64,000 nucleotides of DNA, taken from positions 269,344 to 333,343 of the forward strand of contig NZ_WUUT01000001.1 in NCBI RefSeq assembly GCF_009831575.1, given 5' to 3'. Made by a program: the position numbers and the translations under genes. The notes below the pieces were generated by a model, which worked only from the letters and a program-made list of their open reading frames with translations, was not told the origin of the DNA and made no database searches. The stretch comes from Halovenus carboxidivorans (lineage in GTDB: Archaea > Halobacteriota > Halobacteria > Halobacteriales > Haloarculaceae). Positions 17,463 through 25,493 of the stretch are shown here, one piece after another; within the stretch, counting starts at the first letter, position 1, and every line of letters starts with the position of its first letter.

Positions 17463-18470
17463 ATGATCGATCTACGGAGCGATACCGTCACCAAACCGAG
17501 CGAGGAGATGCGCGACGCCGCCCGCGACGCGGAGGTCGGGGACGACGTCTACGGCGAGGATCCGACGATCAACGAACTCGAAGCGCGGACGGCGGAGATT
17601 CTCGGCACCGAGGACGCGCTGTACGTCCCCTCGGGGACGATGGGCAACCAGATCGCCGGCCGAATCCACACCGAGCGGGGCCAGGAACTGCTCTGTGAGC
17701 GCGAGAGCCACATCTACAAGTGGGAACTCGCGGGGCTGGCCCAGCACGCGGAGGTCCAGCCGCGGACGATCGATGCCGGTCCGCGCGGCGTCATCGAACC
17801 GGAGCAGGTCCGGACGGGCTACGTCGAGCAGAGCGGACACCGACCCGGAACCGGTGCGCTGGCGGTCGAAGACACCCACAACAGCCACGGCGGCACCGCA
17901 ATCGCGCCCGAGAAAATCGCCGCCGCGGCCGAGGCCGCCCACGACTTCGGGCTGACCGTCCACCTCGACGGCGCGCGACTGTTCAACGCCGCGGCCGCCC
18001 ACGACCGCCCGGCCGCCGAGTTCGTCGACCCGGTCGATACCGTGATGTGCTGTCTCTCGAAGGGGCTGGGCGCGCCCGTCGGCTCGATGCTGGCCGGCCC
18101 CGAGGCGATGATCGAGGAGGCCCACCGCGTCCGAAAGCTCCTCGGCGGCGGGATGCGACAGGCCGGGATGATCGCCGCGCCTGGACTGGAGGCGCTGGCG
18201 AACCGGGACCGACTGAGCGAGGACCACCGCCGAGCGGAGCGACTCGCGGAGGGGCTCGGCCGCGTCGACAGCCTGAGCGTCGACGACCCCGAGACGAACA
18301 TCGTCCTCGTCCACACCGACCGACCCGCCGAGGCCGTCCTCGACGACTGCGAGGAGGAGGGCGTGCTGGGCGTGCCCTTCGCCGAGCACACGATCCGCTT
18401 CTGTACGCACTGGGACGTCGACGACGACGACATCGACCGGGCAATCGAGGGCGTCGAGCGGGCGGTCTGA
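17463..18470 (+). CDS. Low-specificity threonine aldolase family protein
   Basis: 335 residues of the fold-type I PLP enzyme LtaE/GLY1. It starts directly with MIDLRSDTVTKPSEEMR and DDVYGEDPT, the family's signature N terminus. The PLP lysine lies in CLSKGLGAPVGS, and the conserved Asp and Arg are in HLDGARLFNAA. The enzyme cleaves L-threonine or allo-threonine to glycine and acetaldehyde, or related beta-hydroxy amino acids. It is followed 57 bases later by an ornithine cyclodeaminase/alanine dehydrogenase gene on the same strand, so both may act in amino-acid turnover. Confidence 0.88.
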   Translation: MIDLRSDTVTKPSEEMRDAARDAEVGDDVYGEDPTINELEARTAEILGTEDALYVPSGTMGNQIAGRIHTERGQELLCERESHIYKWELAGLAQHAEVQPRTIDAGPRGVIEPEQVRTGYVEQSGHRPGTGALAVEDTHNSHGGTAIAPEKIAAAAEAAHDFGLTVHLDGARLFNAAAAHDRPAAEFVDPVDTVMCCLSKGLGAPVGSMLAGPEAMIEEAHRVRKLLGGGMRQAGMIAAPGLEALANRDRLSEDHRRAERLAEGLGRVDSLSVDDPETNIVLVHTDRPAEAVLDDCEEEGVLGVPFAEHTIRFCTHWDVDDDDIDRAIEGVERAV

Positions 18471-18527
18471 GCGCAGCTACGGACTCGGCGGCGCACATAT
18501 AAGTGCGTCCCAGCGAAACCGCACAGT

Positions 18528-19511
18528 ATGCAGACGGTCCTTCTCGATCCCGAGGCTGTCACGGCGAGCACGGAGATGGGGGAAGTAATCGACGCCGTCG
18601 AGTCCGCGTTCGCGGCCTACGCCGACGGCGACACGCAGATGCCCGCAAAGTCCTACATCGACCTGCCACAGCACAACGGCGACTTCCGCTCGATGCCGGC
18701 GTACATCGAGACCGACGACTGGGAGGCCGCCGGCGTCAAGTGGGTCAACTCGCACGCGGACAACCCCGAGCGACACGGTCTCCCGACGGTGATGGGGACG
18801 ATGATCTACTCCGATCCCGAGACGGCCTTTCCGCTGGCGCTGATGGACGGAACCGGACTCACCCGACTGCGGACGGGCGCGGCCGCCGCGGTCGCGACCC
18901 GCTATCTCGCCGCCGAAGACGCCACCTCGCTCGGGTTGGTCGGCGCGGGAATCCAGGCGTACACGCAGTTGGAGGCCATCGCGCAGGTCCGAGACGTCCA
19001 GACGGTCGTCATCAGCGACCTCCGTGAGGAGGCCATCGAGGCCTTCATCGACGAGTTCGCCGGCGAGTTCGACGTCCGAGAGGGATCGATCACCGAGGCG
19101 GCGTCGTGTGACATCGTCTCGACGACCACGCCGGTCACCGAGCCGATCGTCGAGGCGGTCGGTGAGCACACTCACATCAACGCGATGGGAGCCGACGCGC
19201 CCGGCAAGAACGAAATCGCCTTCGACGTCGTCGCGGACGCGACCATCGTCATCGACGACTACGAACAGTGCACCCACTCCGGCGAGATCAACGTCCCGTG
19301 GAGCGACGGACGGCTGGACGACGACGACCTCCACGGCGAACTCGGTGACGTGGTCACGGGCCGAGTCGACCGACCCGACCCGGACGGCGTGACGCTGTTC
19401 GACTCCACCGGACTCGCCATTCAGGACGTTGCCGCGGCCCGCGTCATCTACCAGCACGCGACCGAGAACGACATCGGCACCGAGTTCGCGCTCGTGGGAA
19501 CTGACACCTGA
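18528..19511 (+). CDS. Ornithine cyclodeaminase/mu-crystallin family: probable alanine dehydrogenase
   Basis: 327 residues. Features of the OCD/AlaDH family: a substrate-binding N-terminal part with FRSMPAY and GVKWVNSHADNP (Lys), ALMDGTGLTRLRTGAAAAVA, then a Rossmann domain with LGLVGAGIQAYTQLEAI and DLREEAIEAF. The late motif FDSTGLAIQD is also conserved. Archaeal members related to Archaeoglobus AlaDH interconvert alanine and pyruvate with NADH; true ornithine cyclodeaminases make proline. Motifs alone do not separate them. A TATA-like ACATATAAG at 18496-18504 lies about 25 bases before the ATG, so the gene may have its own leaderless mRNA. Confidence 0.85.
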   Translation: MQTVLLDPEAVTASTEMGEVIDAVESAFAAYADGDTQMPAKSYIDLPQHNGDFRSMPAYIETDDWEAAGVKWVNSHADNPERHGLPTVMGTMIYSDPETAFPLALMDGTGLTRLRTGAAAAVATRYLAAEDATSLGLVGAGIQAYTQLEAIAQVRDVQTVVISDLREEAIEAFIDEFAGEFDVREGSITEAASCDIVSTTTPVTEPIVEAVGEHTHINAMGADAPGKNEIAFDVVADATIVIDDYEQCTHSGEINVPWSDGRLDDDDLHGELGDVVTGRVDRPDPDGVTLFDSTGLAIQDVAAARVIYQHATENDIGTEFALVGTDT

Positions 19512-19526
19512 GCCGCCGTCGACGCC

Positions 19527-20342
19527 TCAGGACTCCCGCTCGATGGACAGTTCGACCTCCTCGCCGACGGGGAGATCCATCTCGTAATCGACCAGTTTCA
19601 CGCCCAGCCGATCCCGGCCGCAGAACAGCGCCACTCCGGTGATCGGGCTCCCGTTCGCCAGGACAGTACACTCCTCCCAGGCGACGGTTCGATCCGAGAG
19701 CGTGCCGACCGCCCGCCCGGCGAGTTCGGCCCGGGTGCCGCCGGCGAGGACGCCGCCGCCCTCGTAGTGGGGAAAGCCGCCGTCGAGCACGCCGCCGCCG
19801 CTCTCGACGCCCGCGAACTGGTCCCCCGGAGCGGGATGGGTTGGCTCGTCGAGGCGCACCCACGTCTCTCCGGCGTCGGTGACGGTGCCGGTTCCGTCCC
19901 ACGGTACCGCCCGGAGGTCGGTATCGACGCTGATCGGCAGCGACCCCGAGGCGCGATAGAGGTTGTCCTCATGGTTACGGAAGCCGAGGTGGATGTGGTT
20001 GGGGACCCACGGCGCGAAAAAGCCCGCCCGGACGAGGTCGCCGAGCGGATCGCCCACCGAGACCGTCTCTCCGGGTTCGACGGTCGGATCGACGTGTAGC
20101 GTCCGGGCGACGTACTCGCCGGTATCGATCAGGATGAGGTGGTCGTGCTCGGCGGCGTAGGGCTTCGACGGCGCTTCGACCGTCTTCGTGTCGATGACCT
20201 CTCCGGCGACCGGGGAGGGTGCGGTCTCGGTCTCCGGATACAGATCGATCGCCCGCCCCTCGTCGTGGGCGGTAAACGGGGAGTTGTACAGCGAGAACCG
20301 ATAGTACTGAAACAGCGTCTCCGGGCCGAGCGTGACTGCCAT
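19527..20342 (-). CDS. M23-like (lysostaphin-fold) protein of unknown function
   Basis: 271 residues from ATG 20342; another ATG at 20369 is in frame. The N-terminal part keeps metal ligands typical of the M23 peptidase fold: AHDEGRAIDLYP (His and Asp) and NHIHLGF (HxH), with the core PSPVAGEVI and EPGETVSVGDPLGDL between them. The C-terminal 100 residues form a separate beta-rich domain. There is no signal peptide, so it appears cytoplasmic, where no peptidoglycan exists in these archaea; the substrate is therefore unclear. It sits between the alanine dehydrogenase and PhzF genes. Confidence 0.6.
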   Translation of the reverse strand: MAVTLGPETLFQYYRFSLYNSPFTAHDEGRAIDLYPETETAPSPVAGEVIDTKTVEAPSKPYAAEHDHLILIDTGEYVARTLHVDPTVEPGETVSVGDPLGDLVRAGFFAPWVPNHIHLGFRNHEDNLYRASGSLPISVDTDLRAVPWDGTGTVTDAGETWVRLDEPTHPAPGDQFAGVESGGGVLDGGFPHYEGGGVLAGGTRAELAGRAVGTLSDRTVAWEECTVLANGSPITGVALFCGRDRLGVKLVDYEMDLPVGEEVELSIERES

Positions 20343-20385
20343 CGTCACAGTGTTGGCCGACACGACCAAAGCCTCGTCGGTCGGT

Positions 20386-21264
20386 TCAGAGCAACTCGCC
20401 GCGCGCCACGGGAACGACTTCGCCGCCGACCTCCACGGCGATTGTGTCGTCCTCGGGGCTCGCCCGCAGGGACAGCAGCGACGGCCGACCGAGTTCGTAG
20501 CCCTGTTCGACGCGGGCCTCGACGGCCGGCGCGCCGAAGTATTCGTGCTCGGAGAGATAGGCGGCCAGACAGCCGTTCGCCGACCCGGTCGCCGGATCTT
20601 CGCGGACGCCCAGCGCGGGCGCGAACATCCGAGCGGCGATATCGTTCTCGTCTGCCCGCGGATCGGGACAGAACGCGTGGACCAACTTCGCCTCTCGGCC
20701 GCCGACGAGGTCGTGATACGCGTCCAGATCGAGTTCGATCCCGGTCAGCGCGGCCCGGTCGCGCAGCGGGACGATGATCGTCGCCAGGCCAGTCGAGACG
20801 ATCTGTACGGGATAGTCGGTATCGAGCTGTGTCTCCTCCAGTCCGAGCACCGCCGCGAGGTCAGCGTGGCCGAGTCGCTCCCCGAACTCCGGCGGTTGTT
20901 GGCGCATCCAGAACCGGTCGCCGTCCTCGGCCTGGCGCCGTTCGACCGGCACCTCTCCGACGGCCAGATCGAGGACGACATTTTCAGGAGCGCCGTCGGC
21001 GAGGCTGTCGCGGATCACGGCCGCGGTCCCCAGCGTCGGGTGCCCGGCGAAGGGCACCTCGTCGGTCGGGGTGAAGATCCGGACCGGCCACGCTCCGTCT
21101 GTCGGTTCACCGGTCACGAACGTCGTCTCCGAGTAATCCATCTCGGCGGCGATCGCCTGCATCTCCTCGGCGTCGAGACCTGCGGCGTCGGTGACGACGG
21201 CGAGTTGGTTTCCGGTGTATCGCTCCTGGGCGAAGACGTCGACGATAGAGAACTGGCGGGACAT
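20386..21264 (-). CDS. PhzF family isomerase
   Basis: 292 residues of the PhzF/diaminopimelate-epimerase-like fold. It begins FSIVDVFAQERYTGNQLAVV, with the catalytic Glu in MDYSETTFV, then IFTPTDEVPFAGHPTLGTA and, in the second half, EDPATGSANGCLAAYL. These are all signature motifs. The original PhzF isomerises a phenazine precursor, but most archaeal and bacterial homologues act on unknown small molecules. The ATG at 21264 is preferred; an earlier one at 21480 would run into the divergent lipoprotein gene. Confidence 0.88.
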   Translation of the reverse strand: MSRQFSIVDVFAQERYTGNQLAVVTDAAGLDAEEMQAIAAEMDYSETTFVTGEPTDGAWPVRIFTPTDEVPFAGHPTLGTAAVIRDSLADGAPENVVLDLAVGEVPVERRQAEDGDRFWMRQQPPEFGERLGHADLAAVLGLEETQLDTDYPVQIVSTGLATIIVPLRDRAALTGIELDLDAYHDLVGGREAKLVHAFCPDPRADENDIAARMFAPALGVREDPATGSANGCLAAYLSEHEYFGAPAVEARVEQGYELGRPSLLSLRASPEDDTIAVEVGGEVVPVARGELL

Positions 21265-21349
21265 ACCCACCGGATACGGTGCGACCGACATAATCGCTGT
21301 TGATCTTCCCCCACAAGGGCTATGCGGCTCCGCCCCCGCCTGCACAACT

Positions 21350-22027
21350 ATGACTGGGACCAACGGCGGACGGCGGCGGTCACGGCGAGGGTATCTGGCC
21401 GCGACGGGGGCAGCAGCGATTGCCGGAATCGCGGGCTGTCTGGACGTGATTACCGGCGGTGCGGCCGAGTTCGAGGCCAACCCCTCGCGGGTTCCACAGA
21501 GCGTCCTCGACGAGACGGGCTACGAACTCGACGGCGTCTCCGATCGGGAGATCACTCGGACGTTCGAGGCCGGCGGCGAGAGCCGAGATGTCGTCGTGAC
21601 GAACAAACTCGCCGAACACCACAAATCTATCAGCGTTCCCACGGCGGGGCTCGACGGGGCCGACGCGGCGGTCTTCACCGCACTGACGACACCGCAGGTG
21701 AACGTCCTCGGACGGAATTTCAATCCCGTCGAGGATATGTCCGCACAAGAACTCGCACAGATGGTCCAACAGCAGTACGACATGGCCGCCGCCCCCTCCG
21801 AAGAAGACGAACAGACCGTGACGATCAACGGCGAGCAGACGCCGCTGGTGAGATTCAGGGCCGACGCCCGGTTCCAGGGCAATCCCATCGAACTGTTCAT
21901 CCACATCAGCGAGGCCGTCGAACTCGGCGACGACTTCGTTGTGGTCTTCGGCGGCTATCCGACCGTCCTCTCCGGCGAGGGAGAGAATATCGTCCAGATG
22001 GCAGAAGCGGTCGAACAGGGCGGGTAG
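21350..22027 (+). CDS. Haloarchaeal lipoprotein, DUF6517-like
   Basis: 225 residues. It starts with a charged head containing RRRSRRGYLAATGAAA, a twin-arginine signal, then IAGC as lipobox near residue 30. The mature part (VPQSVLDETGYELDGVS, then NKLAEHHKSIS) looks like the family of haloarchaeal surface lipoproteins called DUF6517, an assignment I make from memory and hold loosely. The C-terminal half includes FVVVFGGYPTVLSGE. No enzymatic motif. It probably sits on the cell surface. It ends 4 bases before the convergent DUF2062 gene. Confidence 0.65.
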   Translation: MTGTNGGRRRSRRGYLAATGAAAIAGIAGCLDVITGGAAEFEANPSRVPQSVLDETGYELDGVSDREITRTFEAGGESRDVVVTNKLAEHHKSISVPTAGLDGADAAVFTALTTPQVNVLGRNFNPVEDMSAQELAQMVQQQYDMAAAPSEEDEQTVTINGEQTPLVRFRADARFQGNPIELFIHISEAVELGDDFVVVFGGYPTVLSGEGENIVQMAEAVEQGG

Positions 22028-22031
22028 GCGC

Positions 22032-22541
22032 TCACTCCTCGGAGGGGGTCGTCTCGGTCGGGAAACCGACCTGCGGGTGGTCGTCGCTTCTGACCCGGCG
22101 GCGGAACTCGTTGACGATCCGGAGCGCGAGCAGGTAGCCGATGATCGCGAACAGCGTCGCGAGGATGAGGTTGCCGAGCCAGAGCCGAACGAGCAGATCC
22201 GGACCCGCCGACAGCGACACGTCGGCGTTGGTGAAGGTGACGCCCGGTGCAGGTCCGAGAATAAACCGCCCGAGCGAGTAGCTCGCGCCGTAGACGCCCC
22301 ACTTCACGACCGGATTGAGGACGACGACGGAGGCGAACAGTGCGATCTTGCTCAGGCGATCGAAGAGATACGCGAGTACGACGAACACGAGCAGCCCCGT
22401 TCCCAGCGAGGGCAGGGCGGTGATGAAGACGCCGAGGCTGAAACTGAACGCGACCTCCTGGGAGGTGTGATCCTCCACGAAGGCTTCGATCAATCGGTCT
22501 TTGACTTCTGCGAGGACCTCGTTCACCCGCTGGCGGACCAT
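22032..22541 (-). CDS. DUF2062 membrane protein
   Basis: 169 residues with four likely helices. The segments SFSLGVFITALPSLGTG and ASVVVLNPVVKWGVYGASY match the DUF2062 pattern, in which a Gly/Pro-rich helix pair resembles part of a membrane transporter. The N-terminal 30 residues are an amphipathic charged helix, and the C terminus is cytoplasmic and polar. In bacteria the domain is found alone or fused to glycosyltransferases. Function unknown. Confidence 0.72.
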   Translation of the reverse strand: MVRQRVNEVLAEVKDRLIEAFVEDHTSQEVAFSFSLGVFITALPSLGTGLLVFVVLAYLFDRLSKIALFASVVVLNPVVKWGVYGASYSLGRFILGPAPGVTFTNADVSLSAGPDLLVRLWLGNLILATLFAIIGYLLALRIVNEFRRRVRSDDHPQVGFPTETTPSEE

Positions 22542-22698
22542 TCAATTCGTGCAACGAGCGTGAAGAACATCAACGCTTTCCTTGCCCGTGGGAGCCGATG
22601 TCGCACCCACTCCCGACACGCCGCAGTGGCGGTCACGACCTCCGGGGATCGATTGCTCCTGTCCCGAGTTTGGGTCCGGTCCCGAAGCAAAGCCAGGG

Positions 22699-22705
22699 TT
22701 TATTA
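22699..22705 (+). promoter_or_regulatory. TATA box of the pilin gene
   Basis: TTTATTA about 26-32 bases upstream of the GTG at 22731. This spacing supports that GTG as the start of a leaderless mRNA and argues against the longer frames further upstream. Confidence 0.45.
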
Positions 22706-22730
22706 CACAGAACGAGCGGAATATTCGGTT

Positions 22731-23237
22731 GTGCTCGGAGTACAATCTACGCTACGTAACGACGATAGCGCAGTCAGTCCAGTGATCGGCGTGATCTTGA
22801 TGGTCGCGATCACGGTCATTCTCGCGGCCGTCATCGCCTCGTTCGTGCTCGGACTCGGCGGGAACAACGAGCCCGCGCCGCAGCCGACTATCGAGTCGAG
22901 TCTGGACAACTCGACGGGAAACGTCACGCTCAGCGTGACCGGCGGTGACGCGTTCGAGGCAGGTGTCGTGACCCTCGAAGGCGAGATTGACGGCGAGACG
23001 CTGGAGGCGGAGTTGGACGGAACCAGCACCAGCGAGATCTCCGCCGGCGACGACATCGTGATCGACCTCGACGATTCGGCCGGCACCGGTAGCCCCTCGG
23101 TGTTCGTCAACGGTGAACCGGTTGGAGCCACCAGCATCCCGAGCAACACCGACCTCTCGACGGCGGACTGGGAACTCGAACTCGTCTGGAACCCGGCCGA
23201 CCAGAACTCACAGATTATCTACTCGGACTCGTCGTAA
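22731..23237 (+). CDS. Archaeal type IV pilin-like protein
   Basis: 168 residues from GTG 22731. The N-terminal piece DDSAVSPVIGVILMVAITV is the hallmark of haloarchaeal pilins (PF07790-type): a short charged leader, then a hydrophobic helix of about 25 residues that packs in the pilus core. The rest is an acidic beta-rich head rich in T, S and G, with an N-glycosylation sequon in NSTGNVT. Pre-pilin peptidase should cut just before the hydrophobic stretch. No pilus assembly genes (PilB/PilC) are seen nearby. GTG is chosen because a TATA box lies 26-32 bases before it. Confidence 0.8.
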   Translation: MLGVQSTLRNDDSAVSPVIGVILMVAITVILAAVIASFVLGLGGNNEPAPQPTIESSLDNSTGNVTLSVTGGDAFEAGVVTLEGEIDGETLEAELDGTSTSEISAGDDIVIDLDDSAGTGSPSVFVNGEPVGATSIPSNTDLSTADWELELVWNPADQNSQIIYSDSS

Positions 23238-23501
23238 GGGTTTTCGGTCATTCTGACTTTCCACAGTTCGGATCGAACGACCGGGAACTCCTGTCACGTC
23301 CAGTCAGCATCTGGTTGTCGCCTTTGGTATGGCACTCAGAAACAAAACTACCGCGCAGATCCAGGCCATCCATGCGTGTCTGATCTCTTCCAATACCTCT
23401 CTGACCGGCCTGTGTCGGTCTCAGCCAAATAACATATATTTATTAGTCGAGTAATAATACTATGTAAAAAATTTAGTTATAATTTGTGCGAGTACGTCAG
23501 A

Positions 23502-23509
23502 TATATTTA
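23502..23509 (+). promoter_or_regulatory. TATA box of the small lipoprotein gene
   Basis: TATATTTA about 23-30 bases before the ATG at 23532. The upstream 80 bases are very AT-rich (for example TTAGTTATAATTTG), quite unlike the rest of the window. Confidence 0.4.
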
Positions 23510-23531
23510 CAACAGGGCTTTCCTGGGAGAC

Positions 23532-23912
23532 ATGGTAGATCGGGAACGGCGTGAACTCGTGCGAAACGGGATTGTAACTCTTTCACTCGGATCGGTAGCA
23601 GTTGCCGGCTGCTCGGACGCTGTAGATGAAGCGACCGGCGGACCTGATTTGGAGGTGACAGATATCAGTAGCGAGACAACAACATTCGGCAACGTCCGCC
23701 TGGGAATTAGAGTTGTTAACAACGGAAATGAAGCCGGTACAAATACCCTCGTTGGTCAAGTCGATATCCAAGGCGGCGATACCTATACCCAGAGACAGTC
23801 GATAACTGTCAACGCCGACAGTGGAAATGACTTCACAATGGAATTTGATATAGATATCTCTGAATCATTGTCCGGCAGCCGGTATACTGCCGACGCGTTT
23901 CTCGAAGAATAG
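23532..23912 (+). CDS. Small low-GC lipoprotein-like protein
   Basis: 126 residues. It begins MVDRERRELVRNGIVTLSLG and then VAVAGC, a Tat-like signal with lipobox Cys. The mature domain (LEVTDISSETTTFGNVRLGI, then VVNNGNEAGTNTLVGQVDI) looks like a CARDB-type or FxLYD-like beta-sandwich, often found in haloarchaeal secreted proteins. Codon usage is markedly less GC-biased than in the neighbours (many A- and T-ending codons), which suggests transferred or relaxed DNA. It lies close to the tRNA-Arg gene, a frequent insertion site. Confidence 0.62.
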   Translation: MVDRERRELVRNGIVTLSLGSVAVAGCSDAVDEATGGPDLEVTDISSETTTFGNVRLGIRVVNNGNEAGTNTLVGQVDIQGGDTYTQRQSITVNADSGNDFTMEFDIDISESLSGSRYTADAFLEE

Positions 23913-24170
23913 AATATCAGCATCGAGTCTACAAAAGTTGAGGTCGCGACCAGATTTTCTCCCTGGGTGATATTAAAAAGAATCCCTTGGAGTTGTTTGG
24001 AGGGGTGTGCTTAATCTCTCCCTCGTAGCGGGAGCGTCCGTGGATCGATTAGGCCGGTCGGACAGTCATAACGTGTAGATACGCCCGAGAACCTGCGCTT
24101 CGCGCAGAGCTCGCTCTCGTTCAAATCGCCACGTCTGCCGCTCGGCTCCTCACTCCGTTCGTCGCACGAG

Positions 24171-24276
24171 CGGGCACGGTGGGATTTGAACCCACGACCG
24201 TCGGATGACTTCCCCCGACCGAACACCGGCCGCAGATAGAAGTCCGACGCTCTAGTCCGGACTGAGCTACGTGCCC
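24171..24276 (-). tRNA. tRNA-Arg (UCU) with a 30-nt intron
   Basis: The minus strand folds as a full tRNA: acceptor GGGCACG/CGTGCCC, a D arm with GCTCAG, anticodon stem TCGGA/TCCGA, T arm GTGGGTTCAAATCCCAC, discriminator G. The loop reads CTTCTA before the interruption, giving anticodon UCU (Arg, codons AGA/AGG). An intron of 30 bases (24207-24236) lies at the usual position after base 37. Across the splice sites, CUUC of the loop can pair with GAAG near the intron 3' end, leaving three-base bulges, i.e. a bulge-helix-bulge cut by the archaeal tRNA endonuclease. Mature length would be 76. Confidence 0.9.
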
Positions 24277-24317
24277 TCACTGATATGTACGAGCCGATCC
24301 ATATTGGTGTTGTGTTC

Positions 24318-25397
24318 TCAGGCGGCTTCGAGCTGATCCCCCGCCCACGACTCCGCGACCGCGAACGAGAGCGTGCTCGCGAGCCCGAGCAGCGTCCCGC
24401 CGGTCAACATGAAGGCGAGGTACTCCAGCGACCCCTGATCGAGGAAGAAGGCACTCAGCCCGTGCAAGATGCTCGCAATCGCGACGACGTAAAACGGCGC
24501 GTTGAGATACCGCCAGTGGAACTCCCCGGAGAGATACTCGTCGGTGACGCGGCCGAAACTGCTCGTGACGCCCGCCGCGGCGATCCACTGCACCGACCCG
24601 AACAGCAACGCGGCGATGATCTCGACGGCGTCGAGTTGTCCCGACCCGCCCATCCGCTCGACGGTGTCGACGCCGCTGACGCCGCCGACGACCAGAAGCG
24701 CCGCCGCCACGAGAGACGTGATCAGGGTCACCCGGCCGGTGAACAGCGCCGTCCTGGTCTGCTCGACCGAGCGGTCGATCCACTCGACCAGTCCCAGCCC
24801 ACGGGCGAGGATGTACAGGCCGAGCATCCCCGAAACGACGCCGAAGACGGTGCCGGGGAAGCCGACCAGGTTCGCGAGAATCGTCAGCGGATAGATCAAC
24901 AGCAAGATGCCGAGCGGCACCAGTAGCGTCCCGCGGGTCTCGGGGTCGTCGAGCACCTGTTTGATCGTGTAGTACATCGACTCCAGATCCTGCGACTGCC
25001 GAACGACAACTCTGCGGACGCTGTCGACTTGGATCCGCGAGCGGATCACCGGAATGACCGTCTCGTCCTGTGCCCCGTCGGTGACGACGACTGCGCGGAC
25101 GTCTTCGCCCGTCGCGAGTTCGGCGAGTACGCGGTCGACCTCCTCACCGACCTGTCGGTTCGCCTCGACCTCGCGGCCGTCGACGCCGGTCACCGCCGCG
25201 ACCTCGACGGACTCGTCGGTGATCTCCTCGGCGAGGTGAATCCCCTGAAAGAGGACGTTCACGTCGCTGTCCTCGGGGTCGGCCGTGGCGAGATCGACCG
25301 CCGCCTCGCGGACGCGCTCCCGGCCGACGACGGGCGTGTCGACGCCGGTCTTGCGGCCGAGGTCGTCGTCCAGGTCGACACACAGGACCAGCAGCAT
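24318..25397 (-). CDS. DUF373 membrane protein
   Basis: 359 residues. An N-terminal soluble domain of about 145 residues opens with MLLVLCVDLDDDLGRKTGV and includes VVTDGAQDETVIPVI, both typical of DUF373. It is followed by about six hydrophobic helices. DUF373 is conserved in most archaea and has no assigned function; the aspartate-rich start suggests a metal- or nucleotide-binding site. The start at 25397 places the conserved motif at the very N terminus. Divergent from the thioredoxin-domain gene at 25494. Confidence 0.82.
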   Translation of the reverse strand: MLLVLCVDLDDDLGRKTGVDTPVVGRERVREAAVDLATADPEDSDVNVLFQGIHLAEEITDESVEVAAVTGVDGREVEANRQVGEEVDRVLAELATGEDVRAVVVTDGAQDETVIPVIRSRIQVDSVRRVVVRQSQDLESMYYTIKQVLDDPETRGTLLVPLGILLLIYPLTILANLVGFPGTVFGVVSGMLGLYILARGLGLVEWIDRSVEQTRTALFTGRVTLITSLVAAALLVVGGVSGVDTVERMGGSGQLDAVEIIAALLFGSVQWIAAAGVTSSFGRVTDEYLSGEFHWRYLNAPFYVVAIASILHGLSAFFLDQGSLEYLAFMLTGGTLLGLASTLSFAVAESWAGDQLEAA

Positions 25398-25493
25398 TAT
25401 CCGTCTCTACGAAATCGCAATATATCTGTTTTCGGGGTTGGGGCCGCGGACCGGGATTGAAACGGCTTTAGGGCTCACTCCCGAAGCGGAGGT

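Noticed and set aside
24011..24280. 89-residue open frame covering the tRNA-Arg gene
   Set aside because: The tRNA fold with intron is clear; the predicted protein is a translation of tRNA and flanking noncoding DNA.
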